DNA of 29,698 nt from positions 1 to 29,698 of the forward strand of contig JAZLHF010000001.1 of NCBI GenBank assembly GCA_045616685.1. The letters run 5' to 3'. Made by a program: the position numbers and the translations under genes. Below, in pieces: positions 22,443-29,698 of the stretch; position 1 is the first letter of the stretch, and every line of letters begins with the position of its first letter. Source of the DNA: UBA1764 sp045616685. GTDB lineage: Bacteria; Bacillota; Clostridia; Peptostreptococcales; Anaerovoracaceae. The notes under the pieces are model-generated. The model was given only the letters and a program-made list of their open reading frames with translations, searched no databases and was not told the DNA's origin.

Positions 22443-25400
22443 ATGTACAAAAACTTATCTGATAAGCCAATTGCTGAAGTGCAGAAGGCTCAGGCAGACA
22501 AATGGACCGAGGAGAATCTTCTTGAAAAGTGTGTAACTGAAAGAAAAGGTTGTCCTTCTTTTATTTTCTATGAAGGCCCACCAACAGCAAACGGTAAGCC
22601 TGGTATTCACCATGTTATTGCTCGTAGCCTGAAGGATTCTGTATGTCGTTATAAGACAATGCAGGGTTATAGAGTTACAAGAAAAGCTGGTTGGGATACT
22701 CACGGTCTTCCTGTAGAAATCGAAGTTGAAAAGCAGCTTGGATTTAATGGAAAGCAAGATATCGAAAAATACGGTATCAAACCTTTCAATGAAAAATGTA
22801 AAGAATCTGTTTTCACATATGAAAGTATGTGGAGAGATATGACTAATAGAATGGGTTATCTCATTGATATGGATAATCCATATATCACCCTTGATAACAA
22901 CTATATTGAATCAGTATGGTGGATTTTGAAGGAATTCTTCAAGGCTGGTTTAATTTATGAAGGACATAAGGTTACTCCTTACTGCCCACGTTGTGGAACA
23001 GGGCTTGCTTCTCACGAAGTAGCGCAAGGCTATAAAGATGTAGCAGTAATTACATTAACAGTGCCTTTTAAAAAGAAGGGTGAAGAAAACACTTACTTCC
23101 TTGCATGGACAACAACAGCATGGACTTTGGCAGCTAATGAATTCTTGGCAGTTGGCCCTGAAGTTGACTATGTTAAGGTAAAACAGGATGAAAAGTATTA
23201 CTACCTTGCTAAGGCTTTGGCAGACAAGGTTCTTAGCCCTAATGGCGAATATGAAATCGTTGAAGAAATGAAGGGTAAGGATCTTGAAGGGATGGAATAC
23301 GAACAGCTTATGCCATTCGTAGAAGTTCCTGGCAAGGCTTTCTTCGTTGGGACAGCTGACTATGTTTCTACAGAGGATGGTACTGGTATCGTTCACTGTG
23401 CTCCAGCATTTGGTGAAGATGACTATCAGGCAGGAAAGAAATACAATATTGCAGTTGTAAATCCTGTAGATCTTGAGGGTAAATATACAACAACGCCTTG
23501 GCAGGGGCATTTTATTATGGAACCAGGCCTCGATGTAGAAATTATCAAGTATTTGGCTAATGAAGGAAAACTCTATGCCAAGGAAAAGATTTCACATAAC
23601 TATCCTCACTGCTGGCGTTGCGATACACCACTCATTTACTATGCAAAGCCATCCTGGTATATTGAGATGACAAAGCTTCGCAATCAACTTGTTGAATGCA
23701 ACAACACAGTTAAGTGGCATCCAGCAACAATCGGTGAGGGGCGTTTTGGAAACTGGATTGCGGATGTAAAAGACTGGGCTATTTCAAGAAATAGATATTG
23801 GGGTACTCCAATCAATATTTGGCGCTGTGAATGTGGCAATTTAGAATCTATTGGCTCTAGAGCAGAACTCGCAGAAAAGGCTATTGAAGACATCACAGAT
23901 CAAATTGAACTCCATAGACCGTATGTAGATGATGTTCATATTAAGTGCACAAAGTGCGGACAGACAATGGGCAGAATCCCAGAAGTTATGGACTGCTGGT
24001 TTGATAGCGGATCAATGCCATTTGCACAAAGGCATTATCCATTTGAAAATAAAGAAGCCTTCGACGAAGAATTCTTCCCGGCTGACTTTATTTGCGAAGG
24101 TATTGATCAGACAAGAGGTTGGTTCTATTCACTGCTTGCTATTTCTGCATTTGTTAAGGGCAAATCACCTTATAAGAACGTTCTTGTAAACGACCTTGTC
24201 CTTGATAAAGAAGGCAAGAAGATGAGTAAGCATAAGGGTAACACAGTAAACCCATTTGAGCTCTTTGACAAGTATGGCGCAGATGCTGTTAGATGGTATT
24301 TACTCTCTGTCTCCCCGGTATGGCTTCCAACTAAATTCGATGAAGATGGTCTTGTTGAAGTACAAGGTAAATTCTTTGGAACATTAAGGAATGTTTATAA
24401 CTTCTTCACTCTTTACGCTAACACAGATAACATCGACGCTTCAAAGTGCTTCGTTGAGTATGCTAAGCGTCCAGAGCTTGATAGATGGATTTTATCAAAA
24501 TACAACCAGCTTGTTCTTGATGTAACAGCAGTTATGGAAGAATATGATCATAACAAAGCTGTAAAGTTTATGACTGAATTCGTTAATGAAGATCTTTCTA
24601 ACTGGTACATCAGACGTGCAAGAAGAAGATTCTATGCTGATGGTTTGGACGATGACAAAAAAGCTGTATATGGAACAACGTATGAAGTTCTCGTAGGACT
24701 TGCAAAGCTTATGGCTCCGTTTGCTCCATTTATTACAGAGGAAATCTATCAGAACTTAACAGGTGAAGAAACAGTTCACATTGCTGAATATCCAAAGACA
24801 AACGAAGCGCTTGTTGATAAGGCTCTTGAAAGTAGAATGGACCTTGTACGCGATATCGTAACAATGGGCCGTGGGGTAAGAGAAAAATCAAAGATTAAAG
24901 TTCGCCAACCGCTTTCAGAATTACTTGTTGACGGCAAGTTCGAGACTGAAATTGGCTATATGGCAGACTTAATAAAGGAAGAGCTTAACGTTAAGAACGT
25001 TGTATTTGCAGATAATATGGATACATATCTTAACTATCAGCTAAAGCCAGACTTTAGAGTTGCTGGTCCTATCCTTGGACAGAAGATTAAAGCTTTCGGC
25101 GGAGCCGTTGCTAAGCTTGATCCAAAGCAGGTGCTCGCAGATCTTAGCAAGAATGGCAAGGTTGTTATTAACCTTAATGGAGAAGCTACAGATATTACAT
25201 CCGATATGGTGTCTGTAAATGTTCAGGCCAAGGAAGGCTTCGCAGCTGATCAACAGGGAGACCTTTGTGTAATTCTTGATTCTAACTTAAGTCCAGAACT
25301 TATTTCTGAAGGGCTTGCTCGTGAACTTGTTTCAAAGATTCAGCAGATGAGAAAGAATAAGAACTTCGAAATGATGGATAGAATCGACATCTTTGTTGAT

Positions 25401-25547
25401 GCTGATGAAGACGTCAATAAAGCAATTAATGAATTTGCTGATTACATCAAGAAGGAAACACTGGCAGATAGCATTACTGCTAAAAACGGGCTTGAAGAAT
25501 TTGATCTTAATGGTCACAAGACAGGAATCGATGTAAATAAGAAGTAA
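22443..25547 (+). CDS. ileS: Isoleucyl-tRNA synthetase, type 2, with swapped GXHH signature
   Basis: This 1034-residue class I synthetase charges tRNA-Ile. After PPTANGKP the HIGH signature reads G54-I-H-H57 instead of H-x-G-H. KMSKH is at 593-597. The CP1 editing domain has WTTTAWTLAANE and GTGIVHCAPAFGEDDY (about 313-328). CPRCG and CWRC pairs and DCWFDSGSMP are also present. The length, KMSKH and the absence of the C-terminal four-cysteine zinc finger place it in the IleS2 (eukaryote-like) type, known for natural mupirocin tolerance; the last 250 residues form the type-2 extension. The start is fixed by GGGAGG nine bases upstream. It stands alone between its promoter and a terminator. The swapped motif is discussed as a finding. 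Confidence 0.97.
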   Translation: MYKNLSDKPIAEVQKAQADKWTEENLLEKCVTERKGCPSFIFYEGPPTANGKPGIHHVIARSLKDSVCRYKTMQGYRVTRKAGWDTHGLPVEIEVEKQLGFNGKQDIEKYGIKPFNEKCKESVFTYESMWRDMTNRMGYLIDMDNPYITLDNNYIESVWWILKEFFKAGLIYEGHKVTPYCPRCGTGLASHEVAQGYKDVAVITLTVPFKKKGEENTYFLAWTTTAWTLAANEFLAVGPEVDYVKVKQDEKYYYLAKALADKVLSPNGEYEIVEEMKGKDLEGMEYEQLMPFVEVPGKAFFVGTADYVSTEDGTGIVHCAPAFGEDDYQAGKKYNIAVVNPVDLEGKYTTTPWQGHFIMEPGLDVEIIKYLANEGKLYAKEKISHNYPHCWRCDTPLIYYAKPSWYIEMTKLRNQLVECNNTVKWHPATIGEGRFGNWIADVKDWAISRNRYWGTPINIWRCECGNLESIGSRAELAEKAIEDITDQIELHRPYVDDVHIKCTKCGQTMGRIPEVMDCWFDSGSMPFAQRHYPFENKEAFDEEFFPADFICEGIDQTRGWFYSLLAISAFVKGKSPYKNVLVNDLVLDKEGKKMSKHKGNTVNPFELFDKYGADAVRWYLLSVSPVWLPTKFDEDGLVEVQGKFFGTLRNVYNFFTLYANTDNIDASKCFVEYAKRPELDRWILSKYNQLVLDVTAVMEEYDHNKAVKFMTEFVNEDLSNWYIRRARRRFYADGLDDDKKAVYGTTYEVLVGLAKLMAPFAPFITEEIYQNLTGEETVHIAEYPKTNEALVDKALESRMDLVRDIVTMGRGVREKSKIKVRQPLSELLVDGKFETEIGYMADLIKEELNVKNVVFADNMDTYLNYQLKPDFRVAGPILGQKIKAFGGAVAKLDPKQVLADLSKNGKVVINLNGEATDITSDMVSVNVQAKEGFAADQQGDLCVILDSNLSPELISEGLARELVSKIQQMRKNKNFEMMDRIDIFVDADEDVNKAINEFADYIKKETLADSITAKNGLEEFDLNGHKTGIDVNKK

Positions 25548-25550
25548 AAA

Positions 25551-25581
25551 ATAGCGATCAGGCAAACTGGTCGCTGTTTTT
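25551..25581 (+). terminator. Terminator after ileS
   Basis: AGCGATCAG and CTGGTCGCT form a nine-pair stem with one G-T wobble and a five-base loop, followed by GTTTTT. It begins four bases after the ileS stop. Confidence 0.88.
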
Positions 25582-25582
25582 A

Positions 25583-25591
25583 TGTTATAAT
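25583..25591 (+). promoter_or_regulatory. Extended -10 promoter for the GntR operon
   Basis: TGT-TATAAT ends at 25591, 27 bases before the start codon. No good -35 box is visible because the terminator hairpin occupies that position; the extended -10 may compensate. Confidence 0.5.
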
Positions 25592-25618
25592 TTTGTATAT
25601 TAGTATGAGAGGTATACA

Positions 25619-26236
25619 ATGGATTTATTTGAAACGCTTAGAGACGATATACTTAAACAAAAAATAGCAAATGGGACAAAGCTTACAGAGGCCGCAGTTT
25701 GTGACATGTATGGCGTAAGCAGGACTCCGGTAAGAGAGGCTTTCCAAAAGTTAGAGCTTGATGGATTAATTGATATCATTCCCAATAAAGGAGCTTTCGT
25801 AAGGGGCTTAAACGCTCAGGATATCCAAGATATGTATGAGCTTAGAAAGGCATATGAGGTTATCTGCGTTCAATTTGCAATCGATAGAATGTCAGACGAT
25901 GATATGACAAAGCTAAAAGAGAGCTATGATCTCATGGAATTCTTTAGAATAAAAGAAGATCCAGAAAAGTTTATGGGAATGAATACTCAGTTTCATCAAA
26001 TTTTATATAATGCAACTGGCAATAGAATGCTTCAGCACGTGCTTACTTCATATCAGGTTTATACTAAAAATACGAAGCTTAGTCATGAATACATTAGAGA
26101 GTATTTCGACGAAGTATTAGCAGAACATAAAGCTATATACGAAGCAATTGTAAATAAAGATAAAGATGCGGCTGCGAAGGCTGCGGCAATTCACATGGAT
26201 AATAGTAAGCGTAGAGCGGGGTTTATTAAAGAATGA
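25619..26236 (+). CDS. GntR-family regulator with FCD ligand domain
   Basis: This 205-residue regulator has a winged helix at 1-65 (LTEAAVCDMYGVSRTPVREAFQKLELDGLIDIIPNKGAFV, split here by the usual turn and wing). A helical FCD domain at about 75-195 follows, with likely metal or ligand histidines in NTQFHQIL, AEHKAIYEA and AAIHMDNSKR. FCD regulators sense small organic acids or sugars acids; the ligand here is unknown. The start has GAGAGGT upstream. Its stop overlaps the reductase start (ATGA), so a regulator-enzyme pair is likely, and it probably controls this operon itself. Confidence 0.9.
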   Translation: MDLFETLRDDILKQKIANGTKLTEAAVCDMYGVSRTPVREAFQKLELDGLIDIIPNKGAFVRGLNAQDIQDMYELRKAYEVICVQFAIDRMSDDDMTKLKESYDLMEFFRIKEDPEKFMGMNTQFHQILYNATGNRMLQHVLTSYQVYTKNTKLSHEYIREYFDEVLAEHKAIYEAIVNKDKDAAAKAAAIHMDNSKRRAGFIKE

Positions 26237-27372
26237 TTTACAACGAATTCAAAGATACTAGATTAAGTTTGCTTGGATTTGGAACAATGCGTCTTCCTCT
26301 ATTAGAAGACGGCAAAACGATTGATAAGGAAGAGGTCTTCAAAATGACTGACTATGCTATAGAGCATGGCATAAACTATTTTGATACAGCTTATCCTTAC
26401 CATGAAGGATTATCAGAAATAGTAATCGGTGAAGCTTTGAAGAAGTATCCAAGAGATAGCTATTATTTAGCAACTAAGTATCCTGGACATCAGCCTTCAT
26501 CAGTTATTAATCCCAAAGATACTTTTGATGAACAGCTTAAGAAGTGTGGAGTGGACTATTTTGACTTCTACCTTCTTCATAATGTCTCTGAATATTGCAT
26601 GGATTATTACATGTCAGATGAAAAGGGCGTTGTAGCATATTTTATAGAAATGAAGAGACAGGGCAAGATTAGACATCTTGGTTTCTCCTCTCATGCCAGA
26701 GTCGAGAATTTAAAACCTTTCCTTGATAAATTCGGAAGTGAAATGGAGTTTTGCCAAATACAGCTCAACTATGTTGACTATACTTTACAGGATGCGAAAG
26801 GCAAGCTTGAACTTCTTAAAGAATACAATATTCCAGTTTGGGTAATGGAACCGATTCGGGGCGGAGCTTTAGCTTCTAACGGAGTAGATAAAGCGTTTAG
26901 ATGGCTGATGCAATTCCCAGAGATTAAGATGATCTTAAGCGGAATGAGCAATTTTGATCAAATGAAGCAAAATATCGAAATCTTTAGTAAACTTAACCCG
27001 ACAAGCGCTGAGGAAAATGAGCAGCTTTATGCATTTGCAGAAAGTGTTAAAGACTCTGTTCCATGCACTGGATGCAGATATTGTGTAAAGTATTGTAAGC
27101 ATAATATTGATATCCCAACACAAATTAAAATTTACAACGATGCAAAGATTAAAGCTAGTTTTGTTGTTACTATGCAAAATGAGTCTATTCCTGAGAATCA
27201 AAGATCATCTGCTTGCGAGGCTTGTGGGGCTTGCGCTCGTCAATGCCCACAGAAGATTGATATTCCTGATGTGATGAAAAAGCTTACAAAGATTTTAGAT
27301 GAAACTAAACCATGGTCGCAGATTTGTGAAGAAAGAGATGCTGCGGCAAGAAAATTATTAGGACTTGATTAA
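26233..27372 (+). CDS. Aldo/keto reductase with two C-terminal 4Fe-4S motifs
   Basis: This 379-residue protein has an N-terminal aldo/keto reductase barrel (1 to about 270) with the tetrad D51, Y56, K82 and H116 (YFDTAYPYH, ATKYP, FYLLHN). A ferredoxin-like end follows, with CTGCRYCVKYC and CEACGACARQCP, two C-x2-C-x2-C-x3-C sets for 4Fe-4S clusters. It belongs to the clostridial 'putative oxidoreductase of the AKR family with ferredoxin domain' group. The clusters suggest electrons come from or go to ferredoxin as well as NAD(P)H. The substrate is unknown. It is joined by overlap to the FCD regulator upstream and lies one base before hom. Confidence 0.92.
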   Translation: MIYNEFKDTRLSLLGFGTMRLPLLEDGKTIDKEEVFKMTDYAIEHGINYFDTAYPYHEGLSEIVIGEALKKYPRDSYYLATKYPGHQPSSVINPKDTFDEQLKKCGVDYFDFYLLHNVSEYCMDYYMSDEKGVVAYFIEMKRQGKIRHLGFSSHARVENLKPFLDKFGSEMEFCQIQLNYVDYTLQDAKGKLELLKEYNIPVWVMEPIRGGALASNGVDKAFRWLMQFPEIKMILSGMSNFDQMKQNIEIFSKLNPTSAEENEQLYAFAESVKDSVPCTGCRYCVKYCKHNIDIPTQIKIYNDAKIKASFVVTMQNESIPENQRSSACEACGACARQCPQKIDIPDVMKKLTKILDETKPWSQICEERDAAARKLLGLD

Positions 27373-27373
27373 T

Positions 27374-28342
27374 ATGAAAAAAGTAAATGTAGCGTTATTA
27401 GGTTTTGGAACAGTAGGCAGAGGAACTTACCAGGCTTTAATTGATAACCAAAAACTTATTGAAAAACGCTTTGGTGTGAAAATTAATGTTAAAAAAATAT
27501 TGGAAGTAAATAAAAAGACCGTTAAGGCATCAGGACTTCCTAAATCATTATTTACTGCAAACTATGATGATATTTTAAACGATAAAGGTATTAGCATTGT
27601 TGCAGAGATGTTGGGCGGAATTGATATCGCAACAAAGTTTATGCTTGCTGCATTAAATGCTGGCAAGAATGTTGTAAGTTCTAACAAGGCAGCTTTAGCT
27701 GCAAATATGCCAAAGCTTACAAAGGCGGCTAAGAAAAACGGCGTTAAACTTTTATATGAAGCATCCGTTTGTGGGGCTATTCCTGTAATGAGCACTATCG
27801 ATGGTAATCTTGGAGGCAACAAGTTTACAGAGATTCGCGGAATCGTAAATGGAACTTCTAATTATATTCTTACACAGATGCTTGAGAATGATATGAGCTA
27901 TGCAGATGCTCTTAAGAAGGCTCAGGAACTTGGTTTTGCTGAGGCAGACCCAACAGCTGATGTTGAAGGAATTGATGCTGCAAATAAGATTTGCTTGTTA
28001 GCAAATCTTGCAATGGATTACTATCAAGATCCAACGACGATTAAGCGTACAGGAATTACAAAAATAACTGCTAAAAAACTTGCCGAAGCAAAAACTAAAG
28101 AATGTAAGATTAAACTTATCGCAAAAGCAAAGCAGGGTAATGATGGTGTTAAACTTAGCGTTAAGCCGGAGCTAATTAAGAAGTCAGATATTTTATATAA
28201 TGTCGACTATGAATTTAATGGCATTACGCTTAGCACAGATTGCGCTAAAGACATTTTCCTTTATGGTCGTGGGGCAGGATCACTCCCAACTGGATCTGCA
28301 GTATTAGGAGATATAATTAAGATTGCATCATGCCTAAGCTAA
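27374..28342 (+). CDS. hom: Homoserine dehydrogenase without ACT domain
   Basis: This 322-residue enzyme reduces aspartate semialdehyde to homoserine for threonine and methionine synthesis. NAD(P)-binding GFGTVGRGTY (residues 11-20) and the catalytic-domain blocks GIVNGTSNYILTQML, LGFAEADPTADVEGIDAANKI and GRGAGSLPTGSAVLGDI are present. It ends directly after the last block, where most Gram-positive homologues carry an ACT domain of about 90 residues for feedback by threonine. I start at ATG 27374, with TAGGA ten bases upstream; an in-frame TTG at 27365 would overlap the preceding gene. Its end overlaps nth by 13 bases. Confidence 0.93.
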   Translation: MKKVNVALLGFGTVGRGTYQALIDNQKLIEKRFGVKINVKKILEVNKKTVKASGLPKSLFTANYDDILNDKGISIVAEMLGGIDIATKFMLAALNAGKNVVSSNKAALAANMPKLTKAAKKNGVKLLYEASVCGAIPVMSTIDGNLGGNKFTEIRGIVNGTSNYILTQMLENDMSYADALKKAQELGFAEADPTADVEGIDAANKICLLANLAMDYYQDPTTIKRTGITKITAKKLAEAKTKECKIKLIAKAKQGNDGVKLSVKPELIKKSDILYNVDYEFNGITLSTDCAKDIFLYGRGAGSLPTGSAVLGDIIKIASCLS

Positions 28343-28965
28343 ATGATAAAAATATAACAAAAGTAATTGATATATTGCTCGCAGAATATCCTGATGCTGA
28401 ATGCGCACTTGTTTATAAAAATGTTTATGAGCTTTTAGTGGCAACAGTGCTTTCTGCGCAGACAACAGATGTATCGGTTAATAAGGTAACGCCGGCATTA
28501 TTTAACAAAGCTGGTACCGCATTGAAAATGTCAAAGATGCAACCTGCAGAAGTCGAAGAATATATTCATAGCATTGGTATGTATAAACAGAAAGCAAAGA
28601 ATGTTGTAAACCTGTCAAAGCAGTTGGTAGAACGCTTTGCGGGACAGGTGCCCCAGGATTTTGACTTGCTTACATCACTTCCTGGTGTGGGTAGAAAAAC
28701 AGCGAATGTGGTCCTTTCTGTTGGATTCGGTGAACAACATATCGCAGTCGATACTCATGTTTTCAGGTTGGCAAATCGCATCGGTTTGGTAGAAGAAAAT
28801 AATGTACTTGATACGGAACTTTCTTTGATGAAAAAATTGCCTGAGGAACATTGGACAGAAATGCATCATGCATTAATTTTTCATGGTAGAAAAGTATGTG
28901 ATGCGAAGAAAGCCAAATGTGAAATATGTTGCATCAAAAATATATGCAAAAAGAATTTCGTGTGA
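28330..28965 (+). CDS. nth: Endonuclease III
   Basis: This 211-residue DNA glycosylase/AP lyase removes oxidised pyrimidines. LSAQTTDVSVNKV is the first signature. The helix-hairpin-helix LPGVGRKTANVVL holds the catalytic lysine K123, and VDTHVFR holds D141. The C-terminal 4Fe-4S loop is C190-x6-C197-x2-C200-x5-C206, exactly as in Nth. The start overlaps the end of hom in another frame; no good Shine-Dalgarno is nearby, so coupling to hom translation is likely. Its stop codon doubles as the TGA of the pgk extended -10 promoter. Confidence 0.95.
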   Translation: MPKLNDKNITKVIDILLAEYPDAECALVYKNVYELLVATVLSAQTTDVSVNKVTPALFNKAGTALKMSKMQPAEVEEYIHSIGMYKQKAKNVVNLSKQLVERFAGQVPQDFDLLTSLPGVGRKTANVVLSVGFGEQHIAVDTHVFRLANRIGLVEENNVLDTELSLMKKLPEEHWTEMHHALIFHGRKVCDAKKAKCEICCIKNICKKNFV

Positions 28966-28971
28966 TACAAT
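28963..28971 (+). promoter_or_regulatory. Extended -10 promoter of pgk
   Basis: TGA-TACAAT at the end of nth is the only promoter-like element before pgk. It shares the 11-base string TGTGATACAAT with the tagA promoter. No clear -35 box is seen. The predicted leader is only about 15 bases and contains AAGAGG. Confidence 0.55.
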
Positions 28972-28992
28972 AAAACGAAGAGGTTTTTAAAA

Positions 28993-29698
28993 ATGAAGAA
29001 AACAGTAAAAGATATTGATATCAAAAATAAAAAAATTATTTGCCGTTGCGACTTTAACGTTCCAATGAAAGACGGAAAGATCACAGACGATTTTAGAATC
29101 GTGTCTGCTCTTCCTACTATCAAATACATGTTGGAGAATGGTGCAGCGGTTATTTTATGTTCACACATGGGTAAGCCAAAGGGACAGCCAAAGCCAGAAC
29201 TTTCACTTGCTCCTGTAGCAGAAAGAATTTCGCAGCTTCTAAAAAAGCCTGTAAAATTCGTTAAGTCAGACGTAGTTGTAGATGATTCGGTTAAGGCTGC
29301 AGCTGCTGAACTTCAATCTGGTGAAGTAATGCTTCTTGAAAATGTTAGATATAGGGCAGAAGAAGAAAAGAACGATCCTGCATTCGCAAAAGATCTTGCT
29401 AGTCTTGCAGACATTTTCGTAAATGATGCATTCGGTACAGCTCATAGAGCACATGCTACTACAGCAGGTATTGCAGACTATCTTCCAGCTGTAAGTGGTT
29501 TCCTTATTGAAAAAGAACTTCAGTTCTTAGGTGATGCTCTTGATAATCCAAAGAGACCTATGGTTGCTATTCTTGGTGGTTCAAAAGTTTCAGATAAGAT
29601 TGGTGTAATAGAAAATCTTATTAAGAAAGCAGATACTATTATTATTGGTGGTGGAATGGCTTATACATTCCTTGCAGCTAATGGTATGAATATTGGTA
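28993..29698 (+). CDS. pgk: Phosphoglycerate kinase, N-terminal part
   Basis: The first 235 residues are present; the gene runs off the window end. KKIICRCDFNVPM (the family's R.DFNVP), the substrate-binding SHMGKPKG, LLENVRYRAEEEKND, FVNDAFGTAHRAHATT and AILGGSKVSDKI are all in place, so the N-terminal 3-phosphoglycerate domain is complete and the nucleotide domain has begun. It makes ATP and 3-phosphoglycerate from 1,3-bisphosphoglycerate in glycolysis. ATG 28993 follows AAGAGG by about nine bases. In many Firmicutes gap precedes pgk; here nth does, and pgk seems to have its own promoter. Confidence 0.97.
   Translation, partial: MKKTVKDIDIKNKKIICRCDFNVPMKDGKITDDFRIVSALPTIKYMLENGAAVILCSHMGKPKGQPKPELSLAPVAERISQLLKKPVKFVKSDVVVDDSVKAAAAELQSGEVMLLENVRYRAEEEKNDPAFAKDLASLADIFVNDAFGTAHRAHATTAGIADYLPAVSGFLIEKELQFLGDALDNPKRPMVAILGGSKVSDKIGVIENLIKKADTIIIGGGMAYTFLAANGMNIG

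Noticed and set aside
1..29698. Mobile element, prophage, CRISPR array or toxin-antitoxin locus
   Set aside because: No transposase, integrase, terminal repeats, regular spaced repeats or short toxin-like gene pairs were seen; gene content and style are uniform and chromosomal.

Overview
The window reads as chromosomal DNA from a low-GC, anaerobic Gram-positive bacterium of the Clostridia (Bacillota). The signs are AT-rich sequence, strong AGGAGG-type ribosome sites, butyrate/crotonate-type beta-oxidation genes (crt, hbd), an S-layer-homology (SLH) surface protein beside a pyruvyl transferase, split transketolase subunits, a YerC-type TrpR-like repressor and a type-2 isoleucyl-tRNA synthetase. 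I cannot name a genus. Coding density is very high: no stretch over about 150 bases lacks a gene. I see no tRNA, rRNA, CRISPR array, insertion sequence or prophage.

Layout. (a) 1-1236: the end of crt, then hbd and a terminator. (b) 1332-9970: a tight same-strand operon for the cell surface. It holds a small secreted protein of unknown function, a secreted phosphodiester glycosidase with three SLH repeats, a glycosyltransferase fused to CsaB pyruvyl transferase, a second glycosyltransferase, a DUF4330 membrane protein, an O-antigen-ligase-like polymerase and a Crp/Fnr-type regulator. It ends in a 44-bp perfect palindrome that acts as terminator. (c) 10024-11240: an ECF-type S component and a cytidylate-kinase-like protein. 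(d) 11285-15056: wecC (minus strand) diverges from tagA, which is coupled by overlapping stop/start codons to the two transketolase halves. (e) 15093-21518: a P-loop-like protein without Walker lysines, then ftsE, ftsX, an M23 hydrolase with coiled coil, recJ and an S41 protease. (f) 21537-22338: a TrpR-like repressor diverging from recX. (g) 22443-25547: ileS. (h) 25619-28965: a GntR/FCD regulator, an iron-sulfur aldo/keto reductase, a short homoserine dehydrogenase and nth. (i) 28993 to the end: the start of pgk.

How the genes work together. Regions (b) and (d) look like most of a secondary cell wall polymer (SCWP) system. TagA adds ManNAc to a lipid-linked GlcNAc, WecC oxidises UDP-ManNAc, glycosyltransferases and a Wzy-like enzyme extend the chain, CsaB adds the pyruvate ketal that SLH domains bind, and an SLH-anchored glycosidase then acts on the wall. 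Region (e) is a division and peptidoglycan-hydrolysis module.

The points I find most interesting are the swapped GXHH signature in IleS, which is linked to mupirocin hyper-resistance; the idea that the SLH-anchored glycosidase cleaves the GlcNAc-1-phosphate bond holding the SCWP on peptidoglycan; the CsaB fusion; two genes that look leaderless, one starting inside the terminator of the gene before it; and a pseudo-ATPase upstream of ftsEX.
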